From: Penelope pileata
Taxonomy: Eukaryota; Chordata; Aves; Galliformes; Cracidae
Assembly (NCBI GenBank): GCA_013396635.1
Contig: WBMW01005660.1
Span: 1,192 to 65,191 of the forward strand
Length of the DNA stretch: 64,000 nt
Direction of reading: 5' to 3'
Below are positions 20,253-33,100 of the stretch, piece by piece. Within the stretch, counting starts at the first letter, position 1; every line of letters begins with the position of its first letter. A model generated the notes under the pieces. The model ran no database searches. It was not told the origin of the DNA and saw only the letters and a list, made by a program, of their open reading frames with translations. The translations under genes were made by a program, and so were the position numbers.

Positions 20253-22278
20253 CTGAGCAAGTGGGAATTGATACCAGATAACTGAATAGGACATCCCAAG
20301 GTATTAATTGCTGCAGCCTATTTACTTCCTCATAAATTGTTCGTTGTTTTATCAAAGACACCATAAAAGCATATCTGACAAAAATGAAATAAACACAACA
20401 GTGAGGAAGCAAACAAATCAAAGAAAATTCTACAGAGATTTTAATTAAAATCAAAATTATCCAATAAGTAATCTGTTATAGAGATCTCCAACCATTACAC
20501 ACACTAAATATAGCATTTAGTGTAGGGAATGGTATTTTTTTTTTATCTCAGCATTGCATTAGAATGCAGAGTCTCCTCCATTTCTGTCTCTTTCTGCCAG
20601 TAAATTAAGTTATTCACAGTCACGTGATTTCTCTGAAAGATTAGAGACATTCTTCAAATAATATAATACTAATTATATTTAACATTTATACAGGGGTTTT
20701 GTGTTTTCTTTTTTTTTTAAATCTCTAAAATGCTTTAGCAACATCAACCATGAATTCAGAGTAGACAAGAAACAAGCAATGCTGAATATTCAAATTTGGC
20801 AATGTTTTTTTGATTGCCTTTTTGTTTTGAACACTGGCAAATCTGTTCTTTTCAAGTCTCTAAAGTGTAGATTTTCTTTGCTTTAAAGCTTTGAGACTGT
20901 CACTAGCAAAGATCGGTGTTAATATTGATGCTAAAATATTTATTCACGTCTTTCACAGTGTTATGGAAATAAATGCGTAATAATTTATAGCGATAATTTT
21001 CCAATTCCTCTAGTCAATGCATGCATATAGTATACTAAGGAACATAGATTTTTTTTTTTTTCAGTCGTCAGCCTGTTTCCAAATATGACAATCTCTGAGG
21101 ATCTGATCCTCAGGCTTTTAACAGTATATTGACATTTTAATTTGCCCTGTGTAAAAGGATACAAAATTAAGTTGTTCTATTTACGTGTCTCCTCCCCCAT
21201 CATTCAACACCAACCATATGCCTCAAATATTGAAAAGCCAAAAAATCATAGAGGTTTTTTTTTTAACAACACTAGGAAAAAAAAGCAAAATAGGTACCTT
21301 TATTATATTTTTAGAATTTTGAGCATGGCGGTCGTGGTTGTTTTGTTTCCTTATGGAACTTATATTTTATATTCTATATACACTAGATGAAAACTGGTTA
21401 AGGATTTATCTGAGTGAATAATGCCACAATTATAGAAGTTCTCTGAAAAACAATCCTTAAGGTAAGAATTCTCCTGTGGAGTGAAGTTTCATGACAGTAA
21501 TAATTCCTAGCTATGACTGATTACTCAATTTTAGTCAAATAGAGGAGAATGAGCACACAGCAAACACATATCAAGCTAAATGCGGACGCAGGAATTGATT
21601 TCATAGAACTAGATCTCCAAGTATCTCCCACACATTGTTATTGAATCTAAATCTAATTTGTTACCTATGCACTACGAGGATTAAAAAAGAAAAAAAAAAT
21701 CCTAGTTTTTCTTAAAAGGAAACAAAACACAGTAATTCATGTTTCCTGTATTGACATTTTTTTGTAATTGTCAATTGGAAGTATGTAGACAATTTTAGAT
21801 TACAAAGTGGATTTTATCACCATACGCTAGCAACTTCCTTAAATTAAATCCTCTCTGCTTGACTTAATTACACAGTCTGCTAGAAGCGCGTGCAGGGATG
21901 AGATTCAAAGAATGGGACTGAAACAACAACTGATCAGAAACTGTCAGAATCATTCTAATTTCAGAATGCCCTTTCACCATTCAAAATGATCATTTTACTT
22001 CATTCCATCCTATTTCTTAAAGGCATTGGAGCTAGATATCCAACATTTGAAATGTGCTCATAGGTTCCCATACATATTTGGACTAGCAAACTTCTTAGCA
22101 CTGCCAGTTTGTTTCAGTGGTTTACTTAAAGGCAAGGGCAATACCCATTTGCCAACGTACTGCTGTGGGAATTATCTGCCAGAGCCAGCAGCAGCTACAG
22201 CAGCATCAGAGCACTGGGCTGCAGAGAACTGCAGTTCAGTCTCCATAGGCCTGAGAAAGCAAGAAAAGGGTAAGCTTC
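20253..22278. other. AT-rich stretch with no recognisable gene
   Basis: No gene or repeat family is recognised. Poly-T runs occur at 20533-20541 and about 21049-21061. The last 150 bp before the LTR are richer in CAG and GCAGC motifs (22185-22240). Confidence 0.5.
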
Positions 22279-22581
22279 TGTAAGGGAAATTAGTGATTTT
22301 CTGTAAGGCCTGAATTAGTGATTGAGCACCTGGTGAAGGGCAGTGGCTGGCCTAAGGAACACCTGTGCCCCCCCACCATGTGACCAGGAGGGGTGGACCC
22401 AGGGTGGAACTACCGCGGGCTTATTTAAGAGCCAGCCACTGAGGGGAAAGGGTCTCCTGAGTGGGATCTGGCTGCTCCTTGTCTTGGTGGGAGTTTGCTA
22501 TTGTGTAAGTTAAAATCTTTTGTTTACAATCATTAAACCTTTTAATACTTTATCTGGGATCGCCTCTGTGATTGCACCACA
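22279..22581 (+). mobile_element. Solo LTR, 303 bp, 5-bp target duplication GCTTC
   Basis: The element begins TGTAAGGG and ends CACCACA, so it has the TGT...ACA ends of an LTR. It is flanked by GCTTC at 22274-22278 and GCTTC at 22582-22586, a perfect 5-bp target duplication. Inside are a TATA-like TATTTAAG at 22422-22429 and an ATTAAA polyadenylation-type signal at 22532-22537, in the right order for plus orientation. The first 23 bp are tandemly repeated (TGTAAGG and ATTAGTGATT occur again starting at 22302). No internal gag, pol or env sequence adjoins it, so it is a solo LTR left by recombination. Five-base duplications are typical of ERVL-type elements, but I cannot name the family. Confidence 0.85.
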
Positions 22582-22620
22582 GCTTCTGATTTTTCACTCA
22601 TGTTTGAGAAGCTGTGGTGC
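22574..22620. repeat. Inverted repeat, 14-bp perfect arms, spanning the LTR 3' end
   Basis: GCACCACAGCTTCT at 22574-22587 is the exact reverse complement of AGAAGCTGTGGTGC at 22607-22620, with 19 nt between. The left arm is made of the last 8 bases of the LTR, the 5-bp target duplication and one more base. The right arm lies in the flank, so the LTR end plus target site is present again in inverted form. Confidence 0.9.
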
Positions 22621-25600
22621 TATATCAGCTTCCAGTGCAACGGAGAGAAGAAAGAAAAAGTAATGTTTTTTTTCTTACTCTTTCTAACATGATATAAAGG
22701 CTTTTTACAAGAAAGCAGCTGGCCTTTCCTTCGTAAAACAACTGGTGCATGATTGGGATCACGTGGAGGATATGTTTCATAAGCAGATGTATTTGAAAGC
22801 TTTATATATAACTTTCCCATCAGAGGTGAGATTACATGTTATAAACCATTTTTGAGTGTGGGTTGAGTGAGCTGGCAGTGTTTTATGTGTTAGGGTACTT
22901 TGTCCACCGCGGAGGATGTTGTATGTGGGAGGAGAGGTTTGGTGATATCTGCTCAATGAAGACGCTTCATATGTGTTGCTTGTGCTTTCAAGCACAGTTT
23001 TTTCTAGAATTTAATGTCTGAATTGCTACAGTGTTTCTAGATGTGAGGGGCCAGACTAAAAACTCCTGGCAAATACACCTCCTGCAGTCTAGCATTGTGA
23101 GGATGTCTATATCCATTCCTCCATACAAAGTAAAATAAACATTTTATTTTTCAGCTATGACTCAATAACTATGCTGTGCTTGATCACCCTGCAACTCTCC
23201 AAAGGTAGGTAGCTGTGAAACAACAATGCTGAATATGTAGGTAGAGTACAGAGTATGTCACAGAGTAGAAACAAGTTGTGCAGGGCCGTATTTTCTGGAT
23301 TAATTGCTTTGTCCTGAGTAACATCTCATTAAAGTGTGAAGGAAGTAACTTCTACACACGCAAATTTGTTGTGCAGAATTTGTTTGTGAAGAATTACATT
23401 CACCTAGAAAAATGTCCAGTGATATGAAAAGGATAAGCATTCCTATTTATTCAGTGTGGGAAGCTATATTTGCCTTTATTGTTTTGATACCTAGGGACTA
23501 GTCACAAACAATGCTTACTCTGCCAAGCTAATAGTAGCTGAGGGAATTGTGTTACAGATGGAAATGTAAATGATGTTTCTGGAACAATAAGGCAGGAAAG
23601 AAATTTTACTGAGATAAACACAATACATGAGTGGTTTAGAGAAAAGATTTGAGCAATCTAAGACTGGTTAACAGGGGATCTTACTGTGCTGTCTTCAGGG
23701 AGTAAGCAATCCTATGTTGGTAGGCAAACAGATCTGTTACTTATCATATTTATAAGCACAACTTTTGTTTCTATTTTAAACTAGCTATTGCAAAGCCATT
23801 TTCTTTTCCCTTATTTTTTTGCCAAGTTAAAAGTATTCAAGGACAGATCGTAACAGAAAGCAAGACATTGACTTTATATTTGCTTTGAGAGTAAAATCAG
23901 CTACAGTTCTTTGAATATTATAGTTTAAGTATGTATTTCTCCTATTTTTGAAAATCCTTAATAATGAAAGACATTCTTCAGGGGTTACATGAAGTACTGC
24001 TAGCCTGGTGGGTCATTCTCTGCTGAAAGTCTTCAATGATTAAATGTCTATGAATGCGTGTTTTCACACATGTAAACACAGGCATGAAATTTAGGCTTGT
24101 GTGATTTAGTTACAAAGTTAATTTGTTCAAACCTGTATGGTGACCTAATGACAAATGCTTTCAACTAATATATATAACTTGAGATTTCAAGTTGATCATG
24201 TTCTCACTGAATTCAAACTTGTTTTCCAAAATATTAGCTCTTTTAAAATGCATTTAGGATGTTCCAGAGACTATTCAGTTCCTTACACGAACAATCAATG
24301 CACTTTCTTGGACATGTTCATTTCAAGTGAAGGCTTTCTTTTCATTTTGCCTATATTGCTCTTCAACATATTAATTTCCTGTGCTTTTTAAATCTGGAAG
24401 AGGTGAGCAATTAAACTTAAAGATGAATATTCTGTAACTGATTCCTATATGTTGGTCTTCTCTATTTGCTGGTGCTTGATTTTTTTGTTGTTCTCCTAGC
24501 CTTCTGATATTTATTGTTACATACATCTTCACTATGTCCCTCAGTCTTCATTATCCTCATTATTTATATCAGCCATGTTATGAATAATGTCATATGTTGT
24601 CATACTGAAGAAGCTGACAATCTGCATTCCCTCTACTATATTTACGTAGTATGCAGAAAAAGTCAGGCACAAACTCTGATCTGGCTTTACCCTGAGTAAC
24701 ATACAATAAAGACTGAAGGCATAATTTATCATGTGATGTCAACGTTCTCTTCTAGCAGAGGCAGAGTTATGTCTTGAAGGTTTGGCTTATATTCTAGTAA
24801 CTTAATTAAAACTCTCATAGATGTAAGACAATATCCTAATTATATCAAAATTACACAATTAACTTGATTTCTCTCACTTCTTTGAAGATAGCAAATCAAT
24901 CAACTAAAGCCACTGTATTAGAATGAATCCCATAACAACAGCACATCTGTAGTCTAAATTCTGTTCATAGTGTTATCTAAATATTTCTCTAAGCTTTTCT
25001 TGAAACACAAATTTTATGACAGCTTTGATTTAATAATACTCTTCAGTTTTGAGTAGTCATCGGCTATGTGAATATTCCCATCTCCTCTTACTCTGGAGCT
25101 ACTCGTGGGAACTAAAAGGTGGAGATACATTCCCTTTATGACCTTCATGCTTCCTCCAAAACAGCTCCAAGCAAAATCTTTCAGAAAAAGAATGGAAGGA
25201 AACAAGCAACCATGTCCCACTCCTTCACCCCCTCCCCAAAATAAAAATAAACATCATACAATTTTTATTTGAAATAATGTGGTATTTGGAAAAGGATATT
25301 ATAAATAATTTAAACTACATAATGTATGTAAGTTGCAATATTTATAAATTGTGTTTGTATATATGTGTGGTTTTTGGCTTATTCCGATCTCATAAATCCC
25401 CCTTGTTCCTATTGAAGGCTGTTCAGAGTTTTCCACTCTGCAATGAGATTTAAAAAGTATAGTCACTTTTGATGGACTAGATGTTATTTGAGCAATAGCG
25501 AGCTGCTGTCTTCAATTTTCTAAGAAAAGGTAGCATGTAAAACAAACACCAAATAACTAACCATGAAATCAACTACAGGAAAATCACAGGTCCAAGCTGT

Positions 25601-28600
25601 TAGTCTTACCTATGTATGGAAACTCCTTTTAACCAACAGCCATTTAACACTCATTCACAAGTATGAAATTGAATATGTCTGTCTTTCATTTCTGAAACAA
25701 GATCTCTTTTATTAGTGATTATTTTCTGGGTGTTATCTGTTCTGCAAAATTACAAGAGCTGCCTAATGCTGTTTAGCAGAACCAATGTAAGATTCAGATA
25801 TCCTCTCTGAAGTGATGCTGAATTCTATTTAAGCCTTTTCATATTTGGTGTTTTGTGCAATTCAGCATCATGCATTGCTGAAATCCTCTGCATGTAATAG
25901 ATAAATTCACCAGCGTGGACTGAAGTTTAAATGATCTCTCTGCATGAAACTACAATCCAGATCCCAATGGCTACTTATTAAGCTGCTCTATAATATTTGT
26001 TCCTTGATTTTAAGTAGACCTTATTTTTAAAAGAAGCAGAGACTTAAAACTGATCACACTCACTCACCCTTATCACTTGTGAACTGATTCTTTCATTTAA
26101 AAGATAACTCCCAAGCAGTCACTAAAAACTAAATAAAAAGAATAAAAAAAAGAAAAAAAAAGAAAAAAACATCAGCTAATTTACAGGGAGTGGGAAACAG
26201 TGCATCACAGACTTGTATTTAGTGTAGTTGAAATCATACATTATTTGTTTTTCCATCAGTTTATGTTCATTTTTATAAATGCATCATACTAAAACAAAAA
26301 ACATATCCAAGGAAGATGGAAACAATCAAAGCTCAGTTTAATTCAGTTTATCTGCAGTGTAGAAGCACTGTTTTAATTTTAAAAGCAAGTTCTCACATCT
26401 GGTTTGTTACACTTCCAGACTGTTTAGCTGTTAGCATGTTTAGCATGTCAACGTCACAGTGTTCATCTTACCTTTAAAACCACCAAGTAACCTCTATTTT
26501 TATCTAGGGTGTTTTTGGATATTTGACATGCTCGTATTCCTTCTTGACTGACAGATGATGGTTAGCCATTAGCCCCACTAAACGGCAATTCCCTTTTAAA
26601 ACCAATCACGTAAGCAAGGTATGATAGCTATTGCTATCACTCCACTTCTGAGAAAATATTTTGCTCTCAGGAACGTGTAGCTAAACGCATTAATTTCTTC
26701 AGTGACATAACAAAAAAATTCCGGGAAAAATTACAGCCCTGCAGCCCCAAAAGAGAGTGGTGTTGGAGGTTTAGGAAGAGTACAAATGTCAATGAAATGT
26801 TTATCCATGCTGCAGAGCACTGTGCAGAAGCTACTGTTCGGATTTGCTGAGCACACCGTTCATGTCAAAGACTTGAAATAAGTTTCTCCCACAGTTCCTG
26901 AAAGCATGTTTGTGGACAGGTTGTAGCTGCCTATCTCAGGCTCCCTGACATGGCTTCTCATTCTTATTCACTCTGTGCTAGTGCTGTCCTGTTCTCTTTT
27001 CCCTTCATGCCCTTTCCTGTCCATACTATGGGCTTTGTGTACTTTCGAGAACCAATTTATTTCTTATCACTGTTTCATGTACTTTGCCTACGTGATAGTC
27101 TTTGTCTGCCCCTTCGTACTCTTATTCTTTTCTCACTCCACATACCAGCAGTTTTGTGTCCCATTGTGTCTTTCTCAATGATCCTTTTCTACATAGTTAT
27201 GATGCATTCTCTTAATGAAATGAGTTGAATATTGCCTTTTCTCCCATAATAAAAATCTATATACACGAGGGAATATGATGTGTTTAGTTTTTCTTTCTTG
27301 CCTATGGTAGGTTGCACTTTATCTGTTCCTTCCTGTACGTTTGTTCCTCTTATGTGCTAGGAGCTGGTATGCCTCTCTTTCCTCATAATCACTGCCATGA
27401 CACTATTAGCTCATACTCTTCATGAGATCCTTTCTGTCAAGGGAATGTTCTGTGGTTCTGTGAAATAATTTAGGCTAACAATTTCCTCCGCTAGAAGGAT
27501 GCATAGAGGCGGTGTCAGTATCCAGGAAGATGGTATCAAGTATCATAAATCAGTTCTTCTGCCTGTAGCCAATTACAAAGATGACTGAAGTTCTGAGTCT
27601 GCTGAAGATGCACCACAGGTTCTCTTCCAGTTTTTCTTTTCTGGATGGATGCAGTAGACTACTGGTATCCAGGGTGTCTCCTGGTGTTTTGGACGTGGTT
27701 TAACATGGTGTTACATTGGTTTGTCCCAGTAACAAGAGTAACAGACAGGATCCACTATGTTTAATGCTAGTCCTTTCAATGACAGTAAATTTATTTATTT
27801 TACAATACTGTCTTGGCAAATGAAAATTTTCAACAGTTGCCAACCTCTCTTTCGATGTGCAAACTAATTGTTATTGATTTATTTGTAGAGAACTGCCACT
27901 GCAGAGCTCATTTCCTTTAGACTATCAAATTGCTGCTAAAATACTTTGAAGATAAAACCTTTAGGAAATAAGCCAGCAATTAATTTACTGTGTTGAAACC
28001 TTCACAAAGACCGAGATCTATAGCTTGATATGAAGTAAACCTCTCAATAAAAGAGAATCAATTATTGGTTGTGTTCCTTCTTCTGATCTCAATTGTATTT
28101 TCTCATAGCTTGTTTATGAAGTCTAGGATTCTTCACAAACACAACTCCATGGACACTATGTATACTAAGGTTTGTAAATTTTCCCTCAGAATTCAGCCTT
28201 TCATTTTCCCCAGTCACTTCTCTGCTTTCTCAGAGATTTACTCCCAACTATATTATTACGACTGTATGACTTTACTGACTTTGTGATTGGGAAAGGATTT
28301 CAGGAGAGTATTGCTCTGAAGGGGCAGCAGGCTGATTTCTATATAACAGCTGTAGTTCAATGGTTCATTCCCTCTAAATAATACGTTGCAAAAGCAATGA
28401 CACTGATTACTCTTTTTCTGTCCATCACTGCTACTCGGTAGGTGGGTTTCCCTTACTCATCAGTTTAAATAGTCTGAAGAGTTTTTTTTTTCCAAAACAA
28501 AATCTAAAATAAGATAAGCAGAGATTAACCGAGAAATCCCTTATTATGAAAATTATAAAAGAATGTTAACAATTTCCCTTATTTGTCACTGCTTAGTATT

Positions 28601-29632
28601 TTTGATGTGTAAAATTACTAGGAGATATTTAAGCCTCACACATCATAAAAATAGTAAGGTCCAGGTATTTGAACACCTTGTATTCCTTTAAATTTGAACA
28701 TGACAAATTCAGCAGGAGTTTAGGGCTTTAGAGAATCTGAAATGTATTTACTAATGACTGCTAATATCTTTTTATGATAATGTGGCTGGCACATTTGAAT
28801 CTCTGATTCTGTTCTTTGGTAACTCTTTAATGACTTTGCGGTATTTTTTCCATTTGTGAAATGGAAGTACTCATCTTTCATCAGTAACAGATCAGTCTCA
28901 GTTTTCACTAATAATGACCAATAGTCTTTTTCCAATTGTTCTTTTTTGCATGCTACCTGATCCGTAGCCAACCAACATAAGTAAAGATTTCTGCACTATG
29001 AAGTTATAGCATAACCTAATAAACAAACAAATTATCCTGTAATTATTGTATTAGTCTTCCAGATGCAACATTAGAACCAATATTAGGCAACACAACATTA
29101 AAATAAGCAAATGATCTAACAACTCTTCTATTGAAAAGCTATTCACTATTCACAATTCAGTGGGATAAAAAAATAAATACAAAAATATTTGCCAACCACA
29201 GGGAACTAAAACTCACTTAAGTATTCAGAGCTGTACAGGAGATAGGGCCCTCCTATCTACTTAATTTTGTAGGAAGTTGTATGCTCTTAGTTCATGTCTG
29301 CTTCCTTTGGATGCCTCAAAAATCTAGATTGCATTTGCCCTACTCAGTTGCTGTATATTTGCACATAGACTTTTATGATTTGGGAGATCATTTTACAGAA
29401 GAAAAGTTACTTGAATATCTGGAAAATAACATACAGCTCTGGAACATATTACAACACGGTCAAACATCTCAAGCTTGCAGATTCTGACTGTCACAGTTTT
29501 ATCTTTAGTTAGCACAGAATATGTTTGATGTGCTCTGTTACAAAACACTGACATAAATGATGTTTTAGATCCTTTGTGATAACAGTGAGCACTTTCCTTC
29601 AGCCTTCAGTTTTCAGTGGTTACGTTCCCAGT
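22621..29632. other. About 7 kb of AT-rich desert
   Basis: No gene, RNA gene or dated transposon is recognised. It contains an A-rich low-complexity patch at about 26133-26171. A pyrimidine-rich segment at 26950-27228 gives a hydrophobic 92-codon frame with no known motif. Other open frames are short. Confidence 0.5.
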
Positions 29633-29637
29633 GTTGT

Positions 29638-30174
29638 TGTTATGGTTTGGCTCAGCAGATAGCTGAGTTCCACACAGTTATTCACTCACCCTCCCCCCCT
29701 CCCCAAATGGGACAGGGGAGAGAAGTAGAGAGATATGCAGTAAAACGCGTGGGTTGAGATAAATGCTATTTACTAAAATAGTAAAGAGAACAAAAGAAAT
29801 AACAGTACATATATATATATATATACACAAAGAGGATACGCAGAGCAAGGGCTCACAGCCACTGGTGACCCTTCCTCCCGGCTAGCCCCTTCCGTAACGA
29901 AGGGAACCCGGAAAACGCCACCAACCAATCACATGATGTTATATGGGATGGAATAGCTCCTTGGTCAATTTGGGTCAGCTGCCCTGGTCCTGTCCCCTCC
30001 CAGTTCCCAGTTCCTTATGCCCCCCTTAACTATTTCACTGGCAGAGGAATGCGGAAGTGAGTTATGTCCTCGGCTCCGCTCAACACTGCCAGGATGTTAT
30101 CAGTATCTCGGAGGTACAAGATAAATTCATACTAGGCACTACGAGAAGCATAACTTCTGTTAGAAACTAGGACA
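29638..30174 (-). mobile_element. Solo LTR, 537 bp, 5-bp target duplication GTTGT
   Basis: This is the reverse-orientation relative of the LTR at 44614-45156. On the plus strand it starts TGTTATGGTTTGGCTCAGCA and ends ACTAGGACA, so on its own strand it runs TGTCCTAG...AACCATAACA. GTTGT at 29633-29637 and GTTGT at 30175-30179 form a perfect 5-bp target duplication. Shared landmarks with the other copy are the CACCCTCCCCCC block near U5, GTTGAGATAAA followed by TATTTACTA, and TTTGGGTCAGCTGCCCTGG. I recognise the family from many bird genomes but cannot give a firm name. It contains an (AT)n run at about 29809-29824. No viral genes adjoin it. Confidence 0.9.
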
Positions 30175-30179
30175 GTTGT

Positions 30180-33100
30180 AGATTCCCCCAATTTAAATAA
30201 CTTGTATGAATACTGCAGTAGAATCAGAGAAGCTGAAATACTTGAGGACTGCCTATAGACTCATACATCTAATTCAGTTATTACAACTCAATACTTGTTG
30301 TCAAGTGTCCCCTGAGGGAAGGTAACAAGCTACCTGCACTCTGCTCAGCCATAATTAAATGCATGGCTACTAATTTCCTTTAAACTATTTTAACTAAGGT
30401 GTTGGGTTTTTTTGTGCTCACGTTTGCCACTAAGCTAGCACAGCTGAACTGAATCATATATCTGAGCTCTAACACTAGTGAACTGAGAATGGTTGTAACT
30501 CCATAATGCATAGTAGTAATACTACCTTTTATTTTTCTGGAATGTAGTGTGTAGGGGTGTGTAAAATTGATATTCCATGATCTTTAGACATTATGTAGCA
30601 GCCTGTGTGGGTAGATGACTGAGTTTAGTGGTCCCATGTTTTCTTCTAATTCTACTAACCTCTCCATACATTCATAGGATTTTTTTCAAAAGCTGCAAAA
30701 TATCTAGTTTTGTATTCAGAAGCATACAAGAAGTATAAGTAGGAAAACACTTTTCAGTCATGTGTCCCAAATGTTTCATTTAAGACAGGGAAATATTTAC
30801 ACACACACAGGAAAGAATGCATCTATTGGGAACAATAAATGATACAACAGTCCTACGTAAGAACAGAATGATCAAGGAATACATGGAAACAAAGCTACTG
30901 GTGTATCATAACATTTACTCATCTGTCCATCTGCATAAACAATTCCTCTGCTGCTGTCTCCTAAAATTATCTTCCAAGCAACAAGAAAAACAGTGCACTA
31001 GTTAAAGACAAAGTTAGAAACTATGACAATGGGTTATCCATTTTTTACTTTCAAATTTCAGTTGGGTTTCACAGAAAGTGAATAATGTCATTGGAAATGA
31101 GTTCTGAGTTGCAGAACAGATGCTGATACAAACATAGTTGGTACAAAAAATGTGTATTGCAGAGAGAAACCCCTACATTATTCTTCATTTTGTTTGCTGC
31201 ATTTATTACTGTGATTGTCATTGTGTGGCTTTGATGAACTAAAAAGCTAGTAAATGTTATCTAAAACTTGGCAAGTTAACAGACATGCATCTAAGTGTTC
31301 ATAACAAATGCTTAATTAATGTTGAGCTACAGAAAGAAACCTTTTGAAATTCTCAAAACGTTCTGCACAACCTTTAATGGATTCACATTAATTATCATTT
31401 ACGAGTGCTGGAATAAATCCTAAATGCAGCCAAACTTGAGAGATCTTTGATCAGCAAAGTGATCTGAATTACTGTCGCTTGGTTTATTTTTCTTTATTAC
31501 ATAAAAATGAAGCTACCTGACCTTTTATGCATCTAGTCCCCACAAAGTGGCTTAAAGTTTGTACACAATATTGCCCAGTGTCAGGAAATCAATAATAAAG
31601 GCAGAAATCTACAGATCTTTTTTTCTATCTATACCAGTACTCATAAAGTTTGATGAATACACATTACAATTGTATAGTACGTTACCCATGTTCCCACTGG
31701 ATGTACCAATAACTCAAGATATTCATGAAAAGATACTTATATTTGCACTTTACTCTAGAAAATATTCCTATCTCATCTGCATAATGTCTGGCCTATGCTT
31801 GTCAAAAATATGTCTCCCAGAATGATACAGTTCAGTGAAATTAATTTAATTTGTTCTTGATTTTGGTATAAATGATCAGTGAAGTATTGAACAAACAAAC
31901 ATACTGTAGAAGCATCTCTTTATTGTTGCATTTGAGATATAAAAAATATGCATTGCATAAAATAGACCTCCATTCCTTTATGACAGATTGGTGAATCTCT
32001 GAATCAAGGCTGAAAAAGGATGCAAAAAAAAAAAAAGAACATCAAAAAGTGAGCTTTACAGAACTTCTGATACTTCGAGCCAATTGCCATTTTTTGCCTA
32101 AAGCTGATAAGTTAACTGCTGGGTACGTTGGATCTACCTCTTAAGATCAAAAAGATTTTACATCAAGGGTGTGTTTAAACTTGACTCTACATCACGTACT
32201 GTACTCATGTAGTGACTGTTGTCATGCAGTGCTCCAAGTCCCCTACTCGTTCAGAGAGTCCTGTCCATAGCCAGATCTAATTTTAGGTCAGTTATGGCAT
32301 CAGCTCCTCTGGAATCGCTGATCCATTTGTTTCATACTGAGAATCTGCATGAAAGAAGTCTTGCTTTTAGTGGAGTCATGTTGCCAAAAGGTTATAAGTA
32401 TGGGCAGAAGGGGTTTTGCTGATGAAACAATTGTGCTGGTTAATAAGCTTATATTCAAATCCTCTGGTTTTCCAGTTAGTACTTGATTACGTTGCATGTT
32501 TTATATATTCATAAAAAACGTAAATAAAAAAATTACTGTGAGCTTCCAGAACCAGCAAGGCTTTTCTTCTAATCTAAATCCAAAGAATGGGCTTCTAAAT
32601 GAACTTCTATTTTCAGTCACATTGCTGTTAATTCAGAGTAACCTTGTCATAATCAATGGAGTCTCCTCAGATGTGGCAGTCCAACAGAAAACTATTTATA
32701 CCCTAACTGCAGGGCAGGGGGAACTCTGTCTTTTCTCATTCCTGGCCCTGAAAAAGCAACATATACACTGTCCGCAGATACTGGTCACATCTTTTTTTTG
32801 AATTATCATGGAATATTAGATAAGTATTTTTCTATTCAGCTTAACAAGAGAGTAAACACTATTAAATTCTGCTTTGTTCCTAAACTCTCTCACACACACA
32901 AAATCATTTATTTTCCACAAAAGCTAGAAAAACAATTTTCCTTTCCATCTGTGAGAACGCGTTATCGTGACTGTGTTGTGAAAACAGACCTATGGGAATA
33001 AAGAAACAAGTGGAAATGTGGAGAAACACTCAGGTGAGAAAGATTTATTCATTTCTTAATCTGTATGTGGTATTGTTATATTACATTGGAACTGGATGAT

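Noticed and set aside
20155..20454. K/N/Q/T-rich minus-strand frame
   Set aside because: Translation of the T/G low-complexity tract.
26950..27228. Hydrophobic 92-codon frame as a small membrane protein
   Set aside because: It comes from a pyrimidine-rich stretch, which naturally encodes L, F, S and P; no other support.
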